The notes beneath the pieces were generated by a model, which saw only the letters and a program-made list of their open reading frames with translations, was not told where the DNA came from and did no database searches. The translations under genes and the position numbers were made by a program. From Typha latifolia (taxonomy: Eukaryota; Streptophyta; Magnoliopsida; Poales; Typhaceae), in the NCBI GenBank assembly GCA_019914945.1, contig CM034101.1, forward strand, positions 5,591,188-5,655,187: a stretch of DNA of 64,000 bases, read 5' to 3'. Each line of letters begins with the position of its first letter. The stretch's first letter is position 1. Below, one piece after another: positions 48,356 to 59,869 of this stretch.

Positions 48356-49070
48356 CTTGCAAAAAGTTAAGAAAATCTTGAAGATTCGGACGAAAGACTT
48401 TAGATCCGAAGGAGAAATAGCCTTCGAAAGAGTTTGAAGTGAAAATTTTGATGAAAAACGTGAAGATCTTGAAGATTTAGAAGAGAGGAAACAAAGGGTT
48501 TCTAGGGTTTGAAAAGAGGAAGATGAAAACCTTTAGGTTCTGACACAATATTTAAAGAACCCACGAGTGCGTTCGAACGCACCAGTCTACGAGTTCGAAC
48601 GCGCCAGGCACCGCGTTCAAACTCAAGAAGACTGCGTTCGAACGCCATTTTATATATATTTAAAATAGTAAAAAAATCTAAAAAATATTTTTAGAGATGC
48701 ACTTCTAAAAATTCAAAATAGATTCAAGACATAGAATATGACAAATAAATAAAATAGGTCATACACAAATCAATCAAATCATCAAGAGCATATTATGATC
48801 AACTCTAATGCATCACTCAAATTATAAATTAATCTTGATTGATCATAACAATATGCATATGCAAGTTGAGCATAGATAACATGAAACAATCTTCTTAAAC
48901 AAACTTTCCTATTTAAATAATGATCCAACAGAGTAGTCAAATTGACTTAGTATATAATTTTGTACTTTTCGACTTATTCACCAGAACTTGAAAAAAAAAT
49001 TTCTATATATTTTTTCACTGAAACCATATAGGTGTAATGATGGCTTTCACTCAAAAATACATTTTTGAAT

Positions 49071-51660
49071 CTAGAAGTGCATCATTTTTTTTAATAAAAC
49101 TCTCAACAAATCTAAAATTGAAACCAAAAAAAAAAATTTCAGAGTAAAAGAAAACCTAAAAAAATGAAAAGAAATAAAAATACACAAACGAAAACACAAA
49201 TCCCTAAAAGAATCAAACCAAAGCATAAATCTTAAAGAAATACGAAGATACTCAAATCTTTGTACATCCAAAGGTTTTGTAAACAAATCTCCCAACTGTT
49301 TCTCCGTCTCAACATATTCCAATGCTATTATTTTATCTTTAACTAGCTTCTGTATAAAATGATGTCGGATATCAATGTGTTTTGTACGTAAGTGTTGAAC
49401 AAAATTTTTCGATATATTAATAGTACTCATATTGTCACAATAAAGCACCATAGTATCTTGTTCAATGCCAAAATCTTTGACCATCTGTTTCATCCATAAT
49501 AATTGAGAACAACAACTACCCGCTACAATATACTCGGCTTCTACAGTAGATAAAGATATCAAGTTTTGTTTTTTACTGTGCCAAGCGACCAAATTATTTT
49601 CAACATAAAAACAGCCACCCAAGGTACTTTTTCTGTCATCACATGAACCTGCCCAATCAGAATCTGTGTATTCCGATATGATAGCACCCAAGTCATAAGT
49701 AAATCAGATACCCAAATCAACTATGCCACTAACATATTTTATGATATGTTTCACGGCAAACAAATGTGTCTCCTTATGTTCAAACTGAAACCTAGCACAC
49801 ACACCCACGCTAAATGCAATATCGGTCTACTAGGCAGTTAAGTACAAAAGACTACCAATCATGCTCCTATATAGTGTTTGATCAACACTTTTTTCTAAAA
49901 TGTCCTTTCCTAGTTTGGTAGTTGTACTCATAGGAGTTCTAGTATGTTTTGCATTGTCTAACCCGAATTTAGTCACTAAATCCTTAGCATACTTAGTTTG
50001 AGCGATAAAAATATCTCTCTCCAATTAAGTAATTTGACGTCCTAAAAAGAACTTCAACTCACCCATCATGCTCATCTCAAAATGACTATGCATGAGATCT
50101 ACAAACTCCTAAGCCAAAGATTGACTCGTTGCCCTGAAGACAATGTCATCCACATATATTTGTGCCACAACCAAACTCTTGTTTTTACGTCTAATGAACA
50201 ATGTCTTATCCACTCCCCCTTGAGTAAACCTCGTATTCACTAAGAAAGTGGTCAAAAATAGGAGCTTCACTCTGACTGATGGTTCTAGTATACTGTAGTC
50301 ATCTTTGTTCTTTTCAACCTTTTCCTCGTCCTGTTTTTCAATTGATAGATCAAGCTCCTTTTCAATATCATCGTCATGTGTACCTACAGGAACAAAAATA
50401 AGAGTAACTTCAGTATTGTCAGCAGTGGTTTCATCTATAATAACTTTAGCAGATTTTATAATAGTAGAAGTGTCAAGATTGAATACTCTGTAAGCTCTAC
50501 TATTATTATAATACCCTAAGAAGATGCCCTCACTACTCTTAGTGTCAAATTTAGTCAAGTGTTCTCGATCACGCAAGATATATCATTTGCTACCAAATAC
50601 TCGAAAATATTTCACACTAGGTTTCTTACTTTTCCAGATTTCTTAGATAAACACGATTTATCACATATACCGCTATATTGACTGCCTCAACCCAAAACTT
50701 TTGAGGAACTTTTTTAGCGTGAAGCATAACCCTAGCCATTTCTTGCACAACACGGTTCTTTCTCTCCATAATCCTATTCTGTTGTGGAGTTATAGGAGCT
50801 GAAAATTCATACTTAATACCAAGAGAATCACAAGATATGGAAAAAAAATTTATTTTCAAATTCTCTACCATGATCAGAATAAATCCTAACTTGGGTAGTA
50901 GATTTTTTTTTGTTCGTAGTTTCAAGCATAGTGATTTAAAAACTTCAAAGGTTTCAGACTTCTCACATAAAAAGGTAACCTAAGTATATCTTGAGTAATC
51001 ATCGACTATTAAGAATATATACCGTTTACCTCCAAGACTTTCCATTTTTGTTGGACCCATTAGGTCCATGTGGACTAATTGTAATATACGGTCAGTGGTA
51101 GCTGCATTTACTTTTTTGTGCGAAACCCTAATTTGTTTTCCAATTTGACACGAACCGTACAAACTTTTTGACATTTCCTTCATCTTAGATATACTTCTTA
51201 CCACTTCTTGTTTGGACAGATTAAATAATTCCTTGTGATTCACATGTCCAAGACGTTAATGCCAAAGATCTACAATGTCAATAAAAGCAATGTTACATTT
51301 CAAATTATTCAAAGTTCCAATAACATAGTAATTATCAGATGTTCTAGATCCATAACATATAATATTACCATCATGATCTAGAATAGTACAATTATTTTTA
51401 GAGAATTTTATCTCATAATCTTCATCACAAAATTGACTGATGCTCAGTAGATTTGCTTTCAAGCCCTTAACAAAAAGAATATTTTCAAGAATAGGAACAC
51501 CTAGAGTACTTACATTTCCCTTACCTATTACCTTAGATGAATTACCATCTCCAAATATTACAACTCTCTCTTCATGCTCTTTGAGATTAGAAAATAAGGA
51601 TTTGGCGCCTGACATATGTCTTGAATATCCATTGTCTAAATATCATAAGTCAAAATTTAA
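49071..51660 (-). pseudogene. pol: Ty1/copia (Sirevirus-like) pol, defective
   Basis: Minus-strand order: protease segment with DNGYSRHM (about 51610-51640; family has DSGCSRHM), pre-integrase WH-RLGHVNHKELFNL, integrase with VHMDLMGP and FLIVDDYSRYT (50980-51250) and SAPITPQQN (50790-50830). A linker follows (50300-50576), then RT only from FTQGGVDKTLF and QIYVDDIVF (50130-50230). RNase H comes last, with YTDSDWAG, STVEAEYI, LYCDN and the TKHIDIRHHFI block (49300-49690). About 200 residues of RT, including the fingers and first catalytic Asp region, are missing between the linker and KTLF. Stops and frameshifts occur throughout. The Sirevirus lineage is inferred from the ESLGGKRYIF and STLGGCFYVENNLVAW blocks. 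Confidence 0.85.
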
Positions 51661-51711
51661 AGTTTTCAAGGCAGTATGTACAACATAACATTTCAAGTCA
51701 CTTTTCTTGAC

Positions 51712-51960
51712 TCATATGGCCTTTGTCTTCACCCCATAAATGAAGGCACTCCTAGGTTTTTGTAAAAATTTACAATGAGGTCGTATATGCCCTAGAATGC
51801 CACAATAAAAGCATGTCGGAACAAACCCTTTTTTACTCACATTTTGTTGAGGAATATGTCTAAAGTTTACTTTTTGCGTCGTTGAAGATTTACCAGTTTG
51901 TTGATTCATCTTCAGCTTAGAGACGTTCATTTAGGATTGCTTTGTAAATGCAGTTGATGA
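51712..51960 (-). pseudogene. gag: Copia gag C-terminus with zinc knuckle
   Basis: The minus-strand frame has CFYCGILGHIRPHC, a CX2CX4HX4C knuckle, in a basic context (about 51790-51830), then runs toward the protease. The N-terminal gag is missing; a duplicated pol piece lies upstream. Confidence 0.7.
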
Positions 51961-51979
51961 CCTCAGGTTTTCTTCCTTT

Positions 51980-52540
51980 TGTAGACCTGTAAAAATAAAG
52001 ACAGTTTTATTATTATTTGAATTATCAGTGTATCCAACTCCATACCTGTCTTTTCAATTGATAGATCAAGCTCCTTTTCAATATCATCGTCATGTGTACC
52101 TGTAGGAACAAAAATAGGAGTAACTTCAGTATTGTCAGCAACGGTTTCATCTATAATAACATTAGCAGATTCCATAATAGTAGAAGTATCAAGATTGAAT
52201 ACTTTGTAGGCTCTGCTATTATTAGAATACCCTAAGAAGATGCCTTCACTATTCTTAGTGGCAAATTTAGTCAAGTGTTCTCGATCATGCAAGATATATC
52301 ATTTGCTACCAAATACTCGAAAAATTTCACACTAGGTTTCTTACTTTTCCATATTTCATATATAGTCATTTTTGTATCTAGTCTTAGATAAACACGATTT
52401 ATCACATGTACCACTTTATTGACCACCTCAGCCCAAAACCTTTGAGGAACATTTTTAGTGTGAAGCATAACTCTAGCCATTTCCTACACAACACGGTTCT
52501 TTCTCTCCACAATCCCGTTCTGTTGTGGAGTTAGCAAGTG
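51980..52540 (-). repeat. Second copy of the integrase C-terminus/linker of the copia element
   Basis: About 52050-52530 repeats 50333-50790: both encode HLTKF-TK-SEGIFLGY, IIDET, DDDIEKELDLSIEK and MARVMLH-K-VPQ-FW. This copy keeps a segment (LDTKMTIYEIWKSKKPSVKF) that is deleted at 50620, so neither is a simple recent copy of the other. It sits upstream of gag in minus sense, where it does not belong. Confidence 0.8.
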
Positions 52541-52699
52541 AGTCGATGATCTTAGGGTATTTGTATTAATTGCTCCTCTTGCATAATTAATACAGATTAG
52601 TGTAGAGTCAGGGTATTAGGCAAATTGCACTATTTAATGAAGTTGATTTATTAAATGTTGACTATGTAAATTGATAATAATAATAATAATATGACTGAT

Positions 52700-53800
52700 A
52701 ATTGGTTGCCCCAATTTGTTTTCGCTATCATCTTTAGAGCCATATGTTTTTATTCCATCCTCACGGCCTTCTCAAAGGCCTCCTCAAGAGTAGTAGGACA
52801 TAGAGCATGAACATCCGCTGGTATCTCATCCCGCAGCCCTGAAATAAATGTACTCATCAATGTCCGTTCGGGCCACGATTGTCCTCTGAACCATCTTGCT
52901 TAATGTTGCAGCAAAATCTTCATATACCGCTGTCCCAAATCTGCGTGTAATCCTTCTACAAAAATCAGCCCATCTAGTAAATTCACCACCACGAATAACC
53001 AATCTATACCAATGCAATGCCGCTCCTTTGAGGTGAAAGCTAGTCATCTATACTTTTGTATCTTCTGTTGTACCTTGACAATCAAAATATTGTTCAACTT
53101 GAAACACTCAATTTGTTGGATCACCGCCTTGGAATTTTGAAAAGTCCAAGCTTGCGGTTCTCTCCTTAATAGCATTATTGGATTTGCGAAAGATCCTTGG
53201 TTCAGGTCTAAACATTTGTGCAGATTGATCACCCTATCTAAATCCTCGAGCATGTCCATCACTATCTCCATAGGGATCAGCCTCATCCTCATAGTGCCAA
53301 TCCTCCTTATTGACGTAGCGCACCGGTGCTGCAGCCTCTCAGGTTCCACCACCGCCGGTCTTGGGTTTTGCAATGGAGGTGGGGAATGATGTGTGAGCAT
53401 AGATAAGAGGGGATTATTGACACTCGCATGACGCACTTGGACCTATGGGGTATCAGTTCGATGAGGTCCCACCGCTAGTCCTTCTTGAAACTCTACTCGC
53501 CATCGAGGAGATAACGAATCAAATCAGTTTATGACATATTCCTTGAAATCATTATGATCCTTTTGAATTGAATCAACTCTATGCATCAATGTATGAAACA
53601 TGCCCCTAAATACATCCATATTCGCACACATGGACGTTAGTTGACTCGGTCCTACCGTGGTCCTGCCGTGGTCGCTCCAAAGGAATCGACCTCACGGTTA
53701 GGGTCATCATGGATTGAGTCTTCCCTTGTCGGTGTGCTCTCCATAGGTCTCCTTATTGATGTCATCTTCCTTATTTCAACCATTAATGTAGGTCTTAGGT
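52700..53800 (-). pseudogene. gag: Ty3/gypsy gag of a minus-strand element
   Basis: Begins just after the primer-binding motifs with a MTSIRRPMESTPT-like start, continues with the 130-codon stretch at 53044-53436 and the capsid-type FHLKGAALHWYRLV, WADFCRRITRRF and FAATLSKMVQ motifs (52826-53047). It parallels the gag at 20026-21500. Stops occur between blocks. It ends near an (AAT)n tract at about 52675, where the duplicated copia piece begins. Confidence 0.75.
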
Positions 53801-53806
53801 TCGACT

Positions 53807-53860
53807 GCTCTGATACCAAATTGATAAGGCTCTGATACTAATTGATAATCTTTGATACCA
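53807..53860 (-). other. Three tandem primer-binding-site-like motifs
   Basis: Minus strand: TGGTATCAAAG (53860-53850), TAGTATCAGAGC (53840-53829) and TGGTATCAGAGC (53818-53807), spaced 20-22 bp. The first lies 3 bp from the LTR end, where the primer site should be; the third is the perfect Met-type match. Confidence 0.75.
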
Positions 53861-53863
53861 CTC

Positions 53864-54715
53864 TGGTAGGTTCTCGAATTAAAGATAGGGTACGCAACGA
53901 TTCCTTCAAGATCTGAATGTATTATAGGAATTAGTCTGCGTAACCGTGGGAAAATATTCGTCAGATATTACTCGGTAGTCATAAAATTACGAAACCAATT
54001 GGGTTAGATCAGTAACTTTCCGATCTATAATTTTTGTATTTACGTCCTTCGTAGATTCAAACTTAGTAGGGACAAAAATATGGAATAAAGTGGGTGATGG
54101 TGGTGGTGACGGGTGGAGTAGATGTTAGGGTTATGGATGAGTATGGAGATGAAGGTGGATGGTGGATGTGATTAAGGGAAGTAGACGAAGGGAATGAAGT
54201 GGTCGAGATCTCAAAAAAGAGGGATGGCTCGACACTCGAGGGAGATTAGAAGTTAGGAGAAATCTTGCCAATTGTAGAGGTGAAAGGATGGTGAAGAAAG
54301 AGGCGAGAGATTAAGGTAGATAAATGATAGAGAGGCAAGAAATCAATATTCCATTAGCATATGAATTTGCCTGCCATCCACATATATATAGAGGCTAGCC
54401 AACAAGTCTTAAAATAATATGTAACCCTAATTCTAGAAAATTCCTGCTAATCGCGTTCGAACGCGTCCGATCGTGTTCAAACGCACCAAAAGGCGTTCTC
54501 TGTATGTGCGAACGCGATGCAGGTATTCGAACTCGCCCGACCGCATTTGAACGCACAATATGTGTTCTCTGTATTTACGAACCTAATGCAGGCGTTCACA
54601 AGGACATTCGAACGCGACCCTTCCTGCATTCGAATGTGACTTTCAGGAATTTTATTTTAATAAAAATAAACAACTAATGCAGTAAGAAAAGATCCTAACT
54701 AACCGTATCACATCA
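53864..54715 (-). repeat. 5' LTR (family A) of the minus-strand gypsy element
   Basis: 852 bp, TGGTAGG...CACATCA on +. The palindrome array at 54450-54640 is arranged as two diverged units of about 80 bp, each containing GTTCTCTGTAT. It matches the family A LTRs at 31478, 32346 and 61490. Confidence 0.8.
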
Positions 54716-55797
54716 CTTCCGCTAGCTTTGTACAATCACGAGCCAACTACTCCCTCTTCGTCAAAAAGAAAGGCAAGTCCTTTACCATTCTCCTAATTTA
54801 TGTTGACGATATTTTGATCATTGGAAATGATCCAAACAATATTGTTGCCGTCAAGAAGTATTTGCATAAAAATTTCAATCTTAAAGACCTTGGCGAGTTG
54901 AATTATTTTCTAGGAATAGAAATCTCTACATCTAGGTATGGGATTTTTATGTCACAGAGAAAATATGCATTAGAAATAATCAAAGATGCAGGTCTGTTAA
55001 ATGCTGCTCTAGTGGACACTTCTATGAAAAGAGGCTAAAAACTGTCTGATAAAGATGAATTGCTTAAAGATCCAGACAGATGCAAAATTTGGTTAGCCGC
55101 CTGATATATTTAACAGTTTCAAAACCTGATATCACATATTATGTTCATGTCTTGAGTAGGTTCATGCATCAACCCAGAAGACATCATATGGGGGCAGCTT
55201 TATGCGTTGTTCGATATCCAAAGGGTGCCCCAGGTCAAGGTCTATTCTTTTCTTCAAATAATGATTTGAAATTGGAAGCCTTCTATGATTCAGATTGGGG
55301 AGGTTGTCCTCTCACTAGACGATCGACTATAGGGTACTATTCGTTCCTTGGGTCCTCACTAATTTCATGGAAATCAAAACGATGGAAAATTGTATTATTG
55401 TCTTCAGCCGAAGCAGAATGTCGTGCAATGACTGGAGCCTACTGCTAGTTAACATGGCTTTGGTGCCTATTAGGAGACAGGCCTTATTCACCATGGACTT
55501 GCTTCCTTATATTGTGACAACAAGGCTGCTCTGCATATCGCAACAAACACAGTCTTTTATAAATGCACAAGGCACAGAGAAATGAACTATCACTATATTC
55601 CAAACAAGATTCAAGATTGTTCAATAATTACCAAGTATATTGGCTCAGCAAATCAATTGGCAGATCTGTTATCTAAACCTTTGGAAAAGAAAATATTTAT
55701 ACCTATGATACTCAAGTTGGGGTGCAAGATATCCACTCTCCAACTTGAGGGGGAGTGTTGGAAAGAAATATCAAAATCAGATTTGGTTCCAACTTGA
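54716..55797 (+). pseudogene. pol: Ty1/copia RT/RNase H 3' fragment
   Basis: Opens in mid-RT with SLFVKKKGKSFTILLIYVDD (54755-54815; YVDD catalytic motif), then LKDLGELNYFLGIEIS, YALEIIKDAGL, and RNase H pieces DSDWGGC, SSAEAE and LYCDNKAALHIA, ending ANQLADLLSKPL. The start abuts the gypsy LTR at 54715, so everything upstream of RT motif 5 is missing. Stops and frameshifts are frequent. It belongs to a different copia lineage from the minus-strand Sirevirus-like element. Confidence 0.85.
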
Positions 55798-55948
55798 GGG
55801 GGAGTGTTTGTTGGAAAGAAATATCGAAATAAGATTTGGTTCCAACTTGAGGGGGAGTGTTTGTTGGAAAGAAATATCGAAATCAGATTTGGTTCCAACT
55901 TGAGGGGGAGTGTTGAAAAGAAATATCGAAATCAGATTTTATTATTAT
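55741..55948 (+). repeat. Fourfold tandem repeat of the copia PPT/LTR junction
   Basis: CAACTTGAGGGGGAGTG starts at 55741, 55790, 55843 and 55896 (spacings 49, 53, 53 bp). Each unit holds the polypurine tract TTGAGGGGGAG, the LTR start TGTTGGA (TGTTGAA in the last) and about 30 bp of LTR (AAATATC-AAATCAGATTTGG). The rest of the LTR seems to run on to about 56115. Confidence 0.95.
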
Positions 55949-56129
55949 TGTTATTGATTTGGTTAATATGTTATTATTTTTTTGTTATTTACTTTCCTTG
56001 TATATGCTACTCTATCCTAATATGTTGGATAAACAAGCTAAATTGTAGGAGAAATTATTATAATCTCCTCCTATTTATGTACTTGATTCATCTTAATAAA
56101 ATATATAATCACCTCATTATATTTTAATT

Positions 56130-56858
56130 TCTTTCTTTTTACATTAACTACCTGCTTAAGTGAAGGAAAAGGAAACAACTTTTCCATTAAGGAAGAGGGA
56201 ACTATGATAAGATTAGGGTTTTGACGTATTTTTGTCAATGATAATTGTGGGTGTCGCTACAGATTCACCTGGCATGATGAAGAGGACATGTGATTGCATA
56301 AAGTATCCTTCTTTTATCAAATCAATCCCTATACTTAAACTAAAGTAACAATTAGTTTTTTAATAAAAATTAATAGAGCGCACCTAAAAGACTAAATTGC
56401 CCTCTCGTGTTTATTAGTCAAAATAGATGACTTTTTTATCTGATTTTTTAATAAATATTTGTCTTGTTCGTAAATGTGATATAACTACTAAGCTTTATAA
56501 AAATTCACATTTAATAAAACTTAACAAATAGTTAGCATAATCTAAAAATTAAGAGAATAAAACATATAGGTAATTCTCCGAAAAGAAACAAGTACTTGTA
56601 TAAGAGGGAAAGATATTTTTATCCATAAAATTTTAAAAATAGAGACAATTTAGCCCACCATTTTATTTTTAAAATTTTTTGGGCACCCTTCTTTAATTTA
56701 GATGGAAAAACTAATAGTCTCACTTTAATCGTAAGTACACATTTAAGACTTCTTAAAATATAGAAGGTAATATGATTTTAGTCATAAGTACATTAGAGTA
56801 AAATATATTTAACTCATAAAACTAACATAAACATAATATAATATTCGATACAAACTAT
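56130..56858. other. AT-rich region, nothing recognised
   Basis: MITE-like AT-rich sequence (AATCAATCCCTATACTTAAA at about 56320), but no inverted partner could be fixed. Confidence 0.4.
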
Positions 56859-56863
56859 AATAT

Positions 56864-57689
56864 TATTATGAACCAGCTTGATCCAATTCGTAGCAGTTGA
56901 GATTTAGGTTTGCACAGAATTTGGGATTCGTGGGTAGAGGCATGGATTCATAGGTATAGGATGGAGGTGGTGATGGAGTGGAAGCCTAGTTGTTGATGGA
57001 GGTGGCTCGACAATAGATGTTGATAGTGGTGATATGCGGATGCGATAGATTGTTGAAGGCTATGATTGACCTACAACTATGGTAAAAACCGTACGGGAGG
57101 TAGAGACGGTTAAAATAAAAAGATGAAGGGGGATAAATAGGCCTACCCTATGGGACTAGGAGGATCGGTGGAAGAGGAAGATTAGAAGCTAGACGATACC
57201 ATGCTAACGGAAGAAGTGGCGCTAATTGATAAAGGAGAAGAAGGGAGATGTAGAGACCGATGACTTAGTTGAGAGAGATGCGAGAAAAGCTAATTAATCT
57301 TTTAATCCAAGCATATTTAAGTTACAAGCCATATTTATACATATTAAATCAAAAAGTCTTAAACAAATTTAACTAAATTAGTCTTCCTTATCTTCTTGGA
57401 TTAACATTTTGTTTTGTCGCAGATAGATTTCGAATCTATAGAAATTGAATACCAAAGTTGTAAATCTAAAGGTTGACGATCTTATCCAACTGGTTTGATA
57501 TTATTCGAATATCTGTGGAATATTCTACAAATATTTTTTCGAAACTATGCAGAGCTAGATTAAGCTAATTAAATTAAATACTAACCTCCTAAGGCTCTAA
57601 CTAAACCATATAACCAAATAAGATAATTAGACTCAATCCATTGAGCCCAATATCTTTTGAGGTGATTCGATCTAGTACAAATCGCATCA
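56864..57689 (-). mobile_element. Solo LTR (family B) with perfect TSD
   Basis: 826 bp, TATTATGAACC...ATCGCATCA on + (TGATGCGAT...GGTTCATAATA in sense). AATAT flanks both sides (56859-56863 and 57690-57694). No internal sequence is present, so it arose by LTR-LTR recombination. Its sense strand matches 38710-38950 and 59870-60688. Confidence 0.85.
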
Positions 57690-57694
57690 AATAT

Positions 57695-58000
57695 CAAAAA
57701 TTTAATTAGTCGTCTTTAAATTTATAAATAGAATGTCAAAAGATTAAGTTCATAGAATAATATATTTGGAATATTACAATATAAAATTAGACTATGTTTC
57801 TTTTCTCTACCTTTCTCTTTATTTTTTGGAGAGAAAAAAAATTTGTTAAATGATATTTTTCTTCTCCCTTTGTCTCTTAAAATTTCAATCCAAACAAGAG
57901 AAAATTATTTTCTCTCCTAACTTTCTCTTTCACTTCTCTCTTATTCTCTCATCCAAATAGGGTGCAAGTATTCTCTAATCAAAACAAAATAAGGGGTTTG
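57695..58000. other. Pyrimidine-rich spacer
   Basis: Repeated TTTCTCTCC/CTTTCTCTTT stretches. No gene or boundary recognised. Confidence 0.4.
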
Positions 58001-58142
58001 CCCTAGGTGATGGGCAGAGTTGTCTACCATACTTCTTGTAGGATTGGAAATGGAAGCAACCGAGCTCAAAGACTACCTAGGCTAGGCCATATTCAACTCG
58101 GGCTTGGGCCAGTTGAGTTGATTTTGTAAGCGAGGTCTAGAC

Positions 58143-58590
58143 CTAACGAAATGCTAGACCAAACTTTGCATACATGGTGGTGAAAGCCAACCCAGCTAAG
58201 TAATGGGCCTGGAGGTTGTTTTCCCTACTAGTGTATCTCAGGCTCACCTTAGATAACGTAGCTAGGAGCCTCTTACATTCCTTTATCAGGTGCAAGACTT
58301 GCCAGGGGTGATTGGCTTCCTTCCCAGTTACAGCGGTCACCGTTTGTTGGCAATCCGAGTAAATGACACTTTCCTCTCTCCCTATGGTTGCAACTGATTT
58401 CCTTTAGACATTGTAGGAAGGCTAGAGTTTCCCCTTGGAGGGTGCTAGTGAAATTAGGCAGAAGGGAGAATTTGGTCCAACAGAACTTGCCATTGAACTC
58501 ATAGATTACCACACCTATGCCCCCATAGTCGGTTTCTCTCCGGGCCGCGTCCGTCCAGCAAACTAGGTTCCCTTCAACCGGCGAGTCCAT
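58143..58590 (-). pseudogene. LINE RNase H domain
   Basis: VCWTDAARRETDYGGIGVVI gives the first catalytic Asp, LQGETLAFLQCLK the Glu, VIYSDCQQ (about 58340) the second Asp and the ENNLQAHYLA block the last conserved residues. A frameshift separates the two open frames (58273-58590 and 58143-58340). Confidence 0.8.
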
Positions 58591-59012
58591 GCAGATGGCT
58601 TCAAACTCATCATGGGTATGGGTCCCATCTCACTCGGGGGAGATCGTCATCTTGCTTGCCCCCGAGATGATTGAGTTTGGTAAGGTTTCGCACCTCCTGA
58701 ACACCATGTTGTTCCTAGCTTTTCATAGGGTCAATGTTTCCGTGATCAGATATGAGGCCAAGGCTACTAGCAAACCAAACTGCCCTTGCCATGTTGCATT
58801 TTAGGAGTAGATGGTCAATAGTTTCTTCTTCTTCGTGGCAGACGAGGCAGGTGCTATCCACAGATTGGATTCTCCTTTTGATGACAGCTACCATCGGGAT
58901 GGCTTTGACTATACACCTCTTAAATAAAGTTCCTGATTCGAGGAATGGCTATGATGCAGGTCCAGATGGTTTTCTAGAGGGAGGCTCTCTTGTGGTCCAA
59001 GGAAGAACTATC

Positions 59013-59864
59013 CTAGCCTCCTTTAGATAGGACACGGTAGGCTAATTTTGTAGAGAAGATCCCATTGGTAGCCGACATCCAAACCAACTTGTCAGAGCTT
59101 TGTCCTTGGTTCGGTAATAGGTCAATTCCTTTGATGGCTCTTATCATCTTCGAGGGGAAAATGGAGTCAATAAGCGTTTCATTCCAGCTTTGTTTTGCCA
59201 ACAGATCAAACACTTTTGAGATACCTTGTGGGAGTTCAGTGTCCTCTAGCTCTCTCATGGGCAGCTATGGGTCATGCGCGATGGAGATTGTTTTTCCATT
59301 CCCTACCAACCATCTTAAGTTTGGTTTGACTTCCTCCCTAAGTTGGAGGATCGAGGACCATATCCAAGACTTCATCCTTTTGCCTTGGTTGTCCAGAAAG
59401 AGCAAGTTGGGAAATATGTGGCCTTTATCATAGTAGCCCATAGGCTCGACGGGTCCCTCACCAAGCGCCAAACTAGTTTTGCGACAAGGGCTTTGTTAAC
59501 CAGTGAGAGCTTTCTAATCCCAAGCCCTCTCAAGGCGTTTAAATGCTTGATCAGCTTTGCTGGAAATATATGGGCTGACATGAAGAAGATCGGTATCGAG
59601 GCCAGCACTTCTTTGATCAATGTTAGCCTCCCCACATGTGATAACATGCTTGCTTTCCAACCTTCTAGTCTAGCTCTTATCTTATCCTCAACAAACTTGA
59701 ATGCATCATATTTGGACTTGGGCATTATAAGTGGGCTGCCTAGGCAGAGGTCGTTACCCTCGAGCAGGGTAACTCCTAGGATGCTGAGCACCAATCCGCG
59801 GTTGAGAGGTGACGTTTTCTGACTGAATTAATCTCCTGCCTAGAGAACTCACTATAGGTGTCCG
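59013..59864 (-). pseudogene. LINE RT C-terminal region and start of zf-RVT
   Basis: Contains YSEFSRQEIN (59840), LGSPLIMPKSKYDAFKF, RLEGWKASMLSHVGRLTLIK and LASIPIFFMSAHIFP (59590-59740). After a gap comes DKLVWMSATNGIFSTKLAY (59030-59090), which opens the zf-RVT domain. Frame changes occur at about 59370 and 59260. Confidence 0.8.
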
Positions 59865-59869
59865 ATAAC

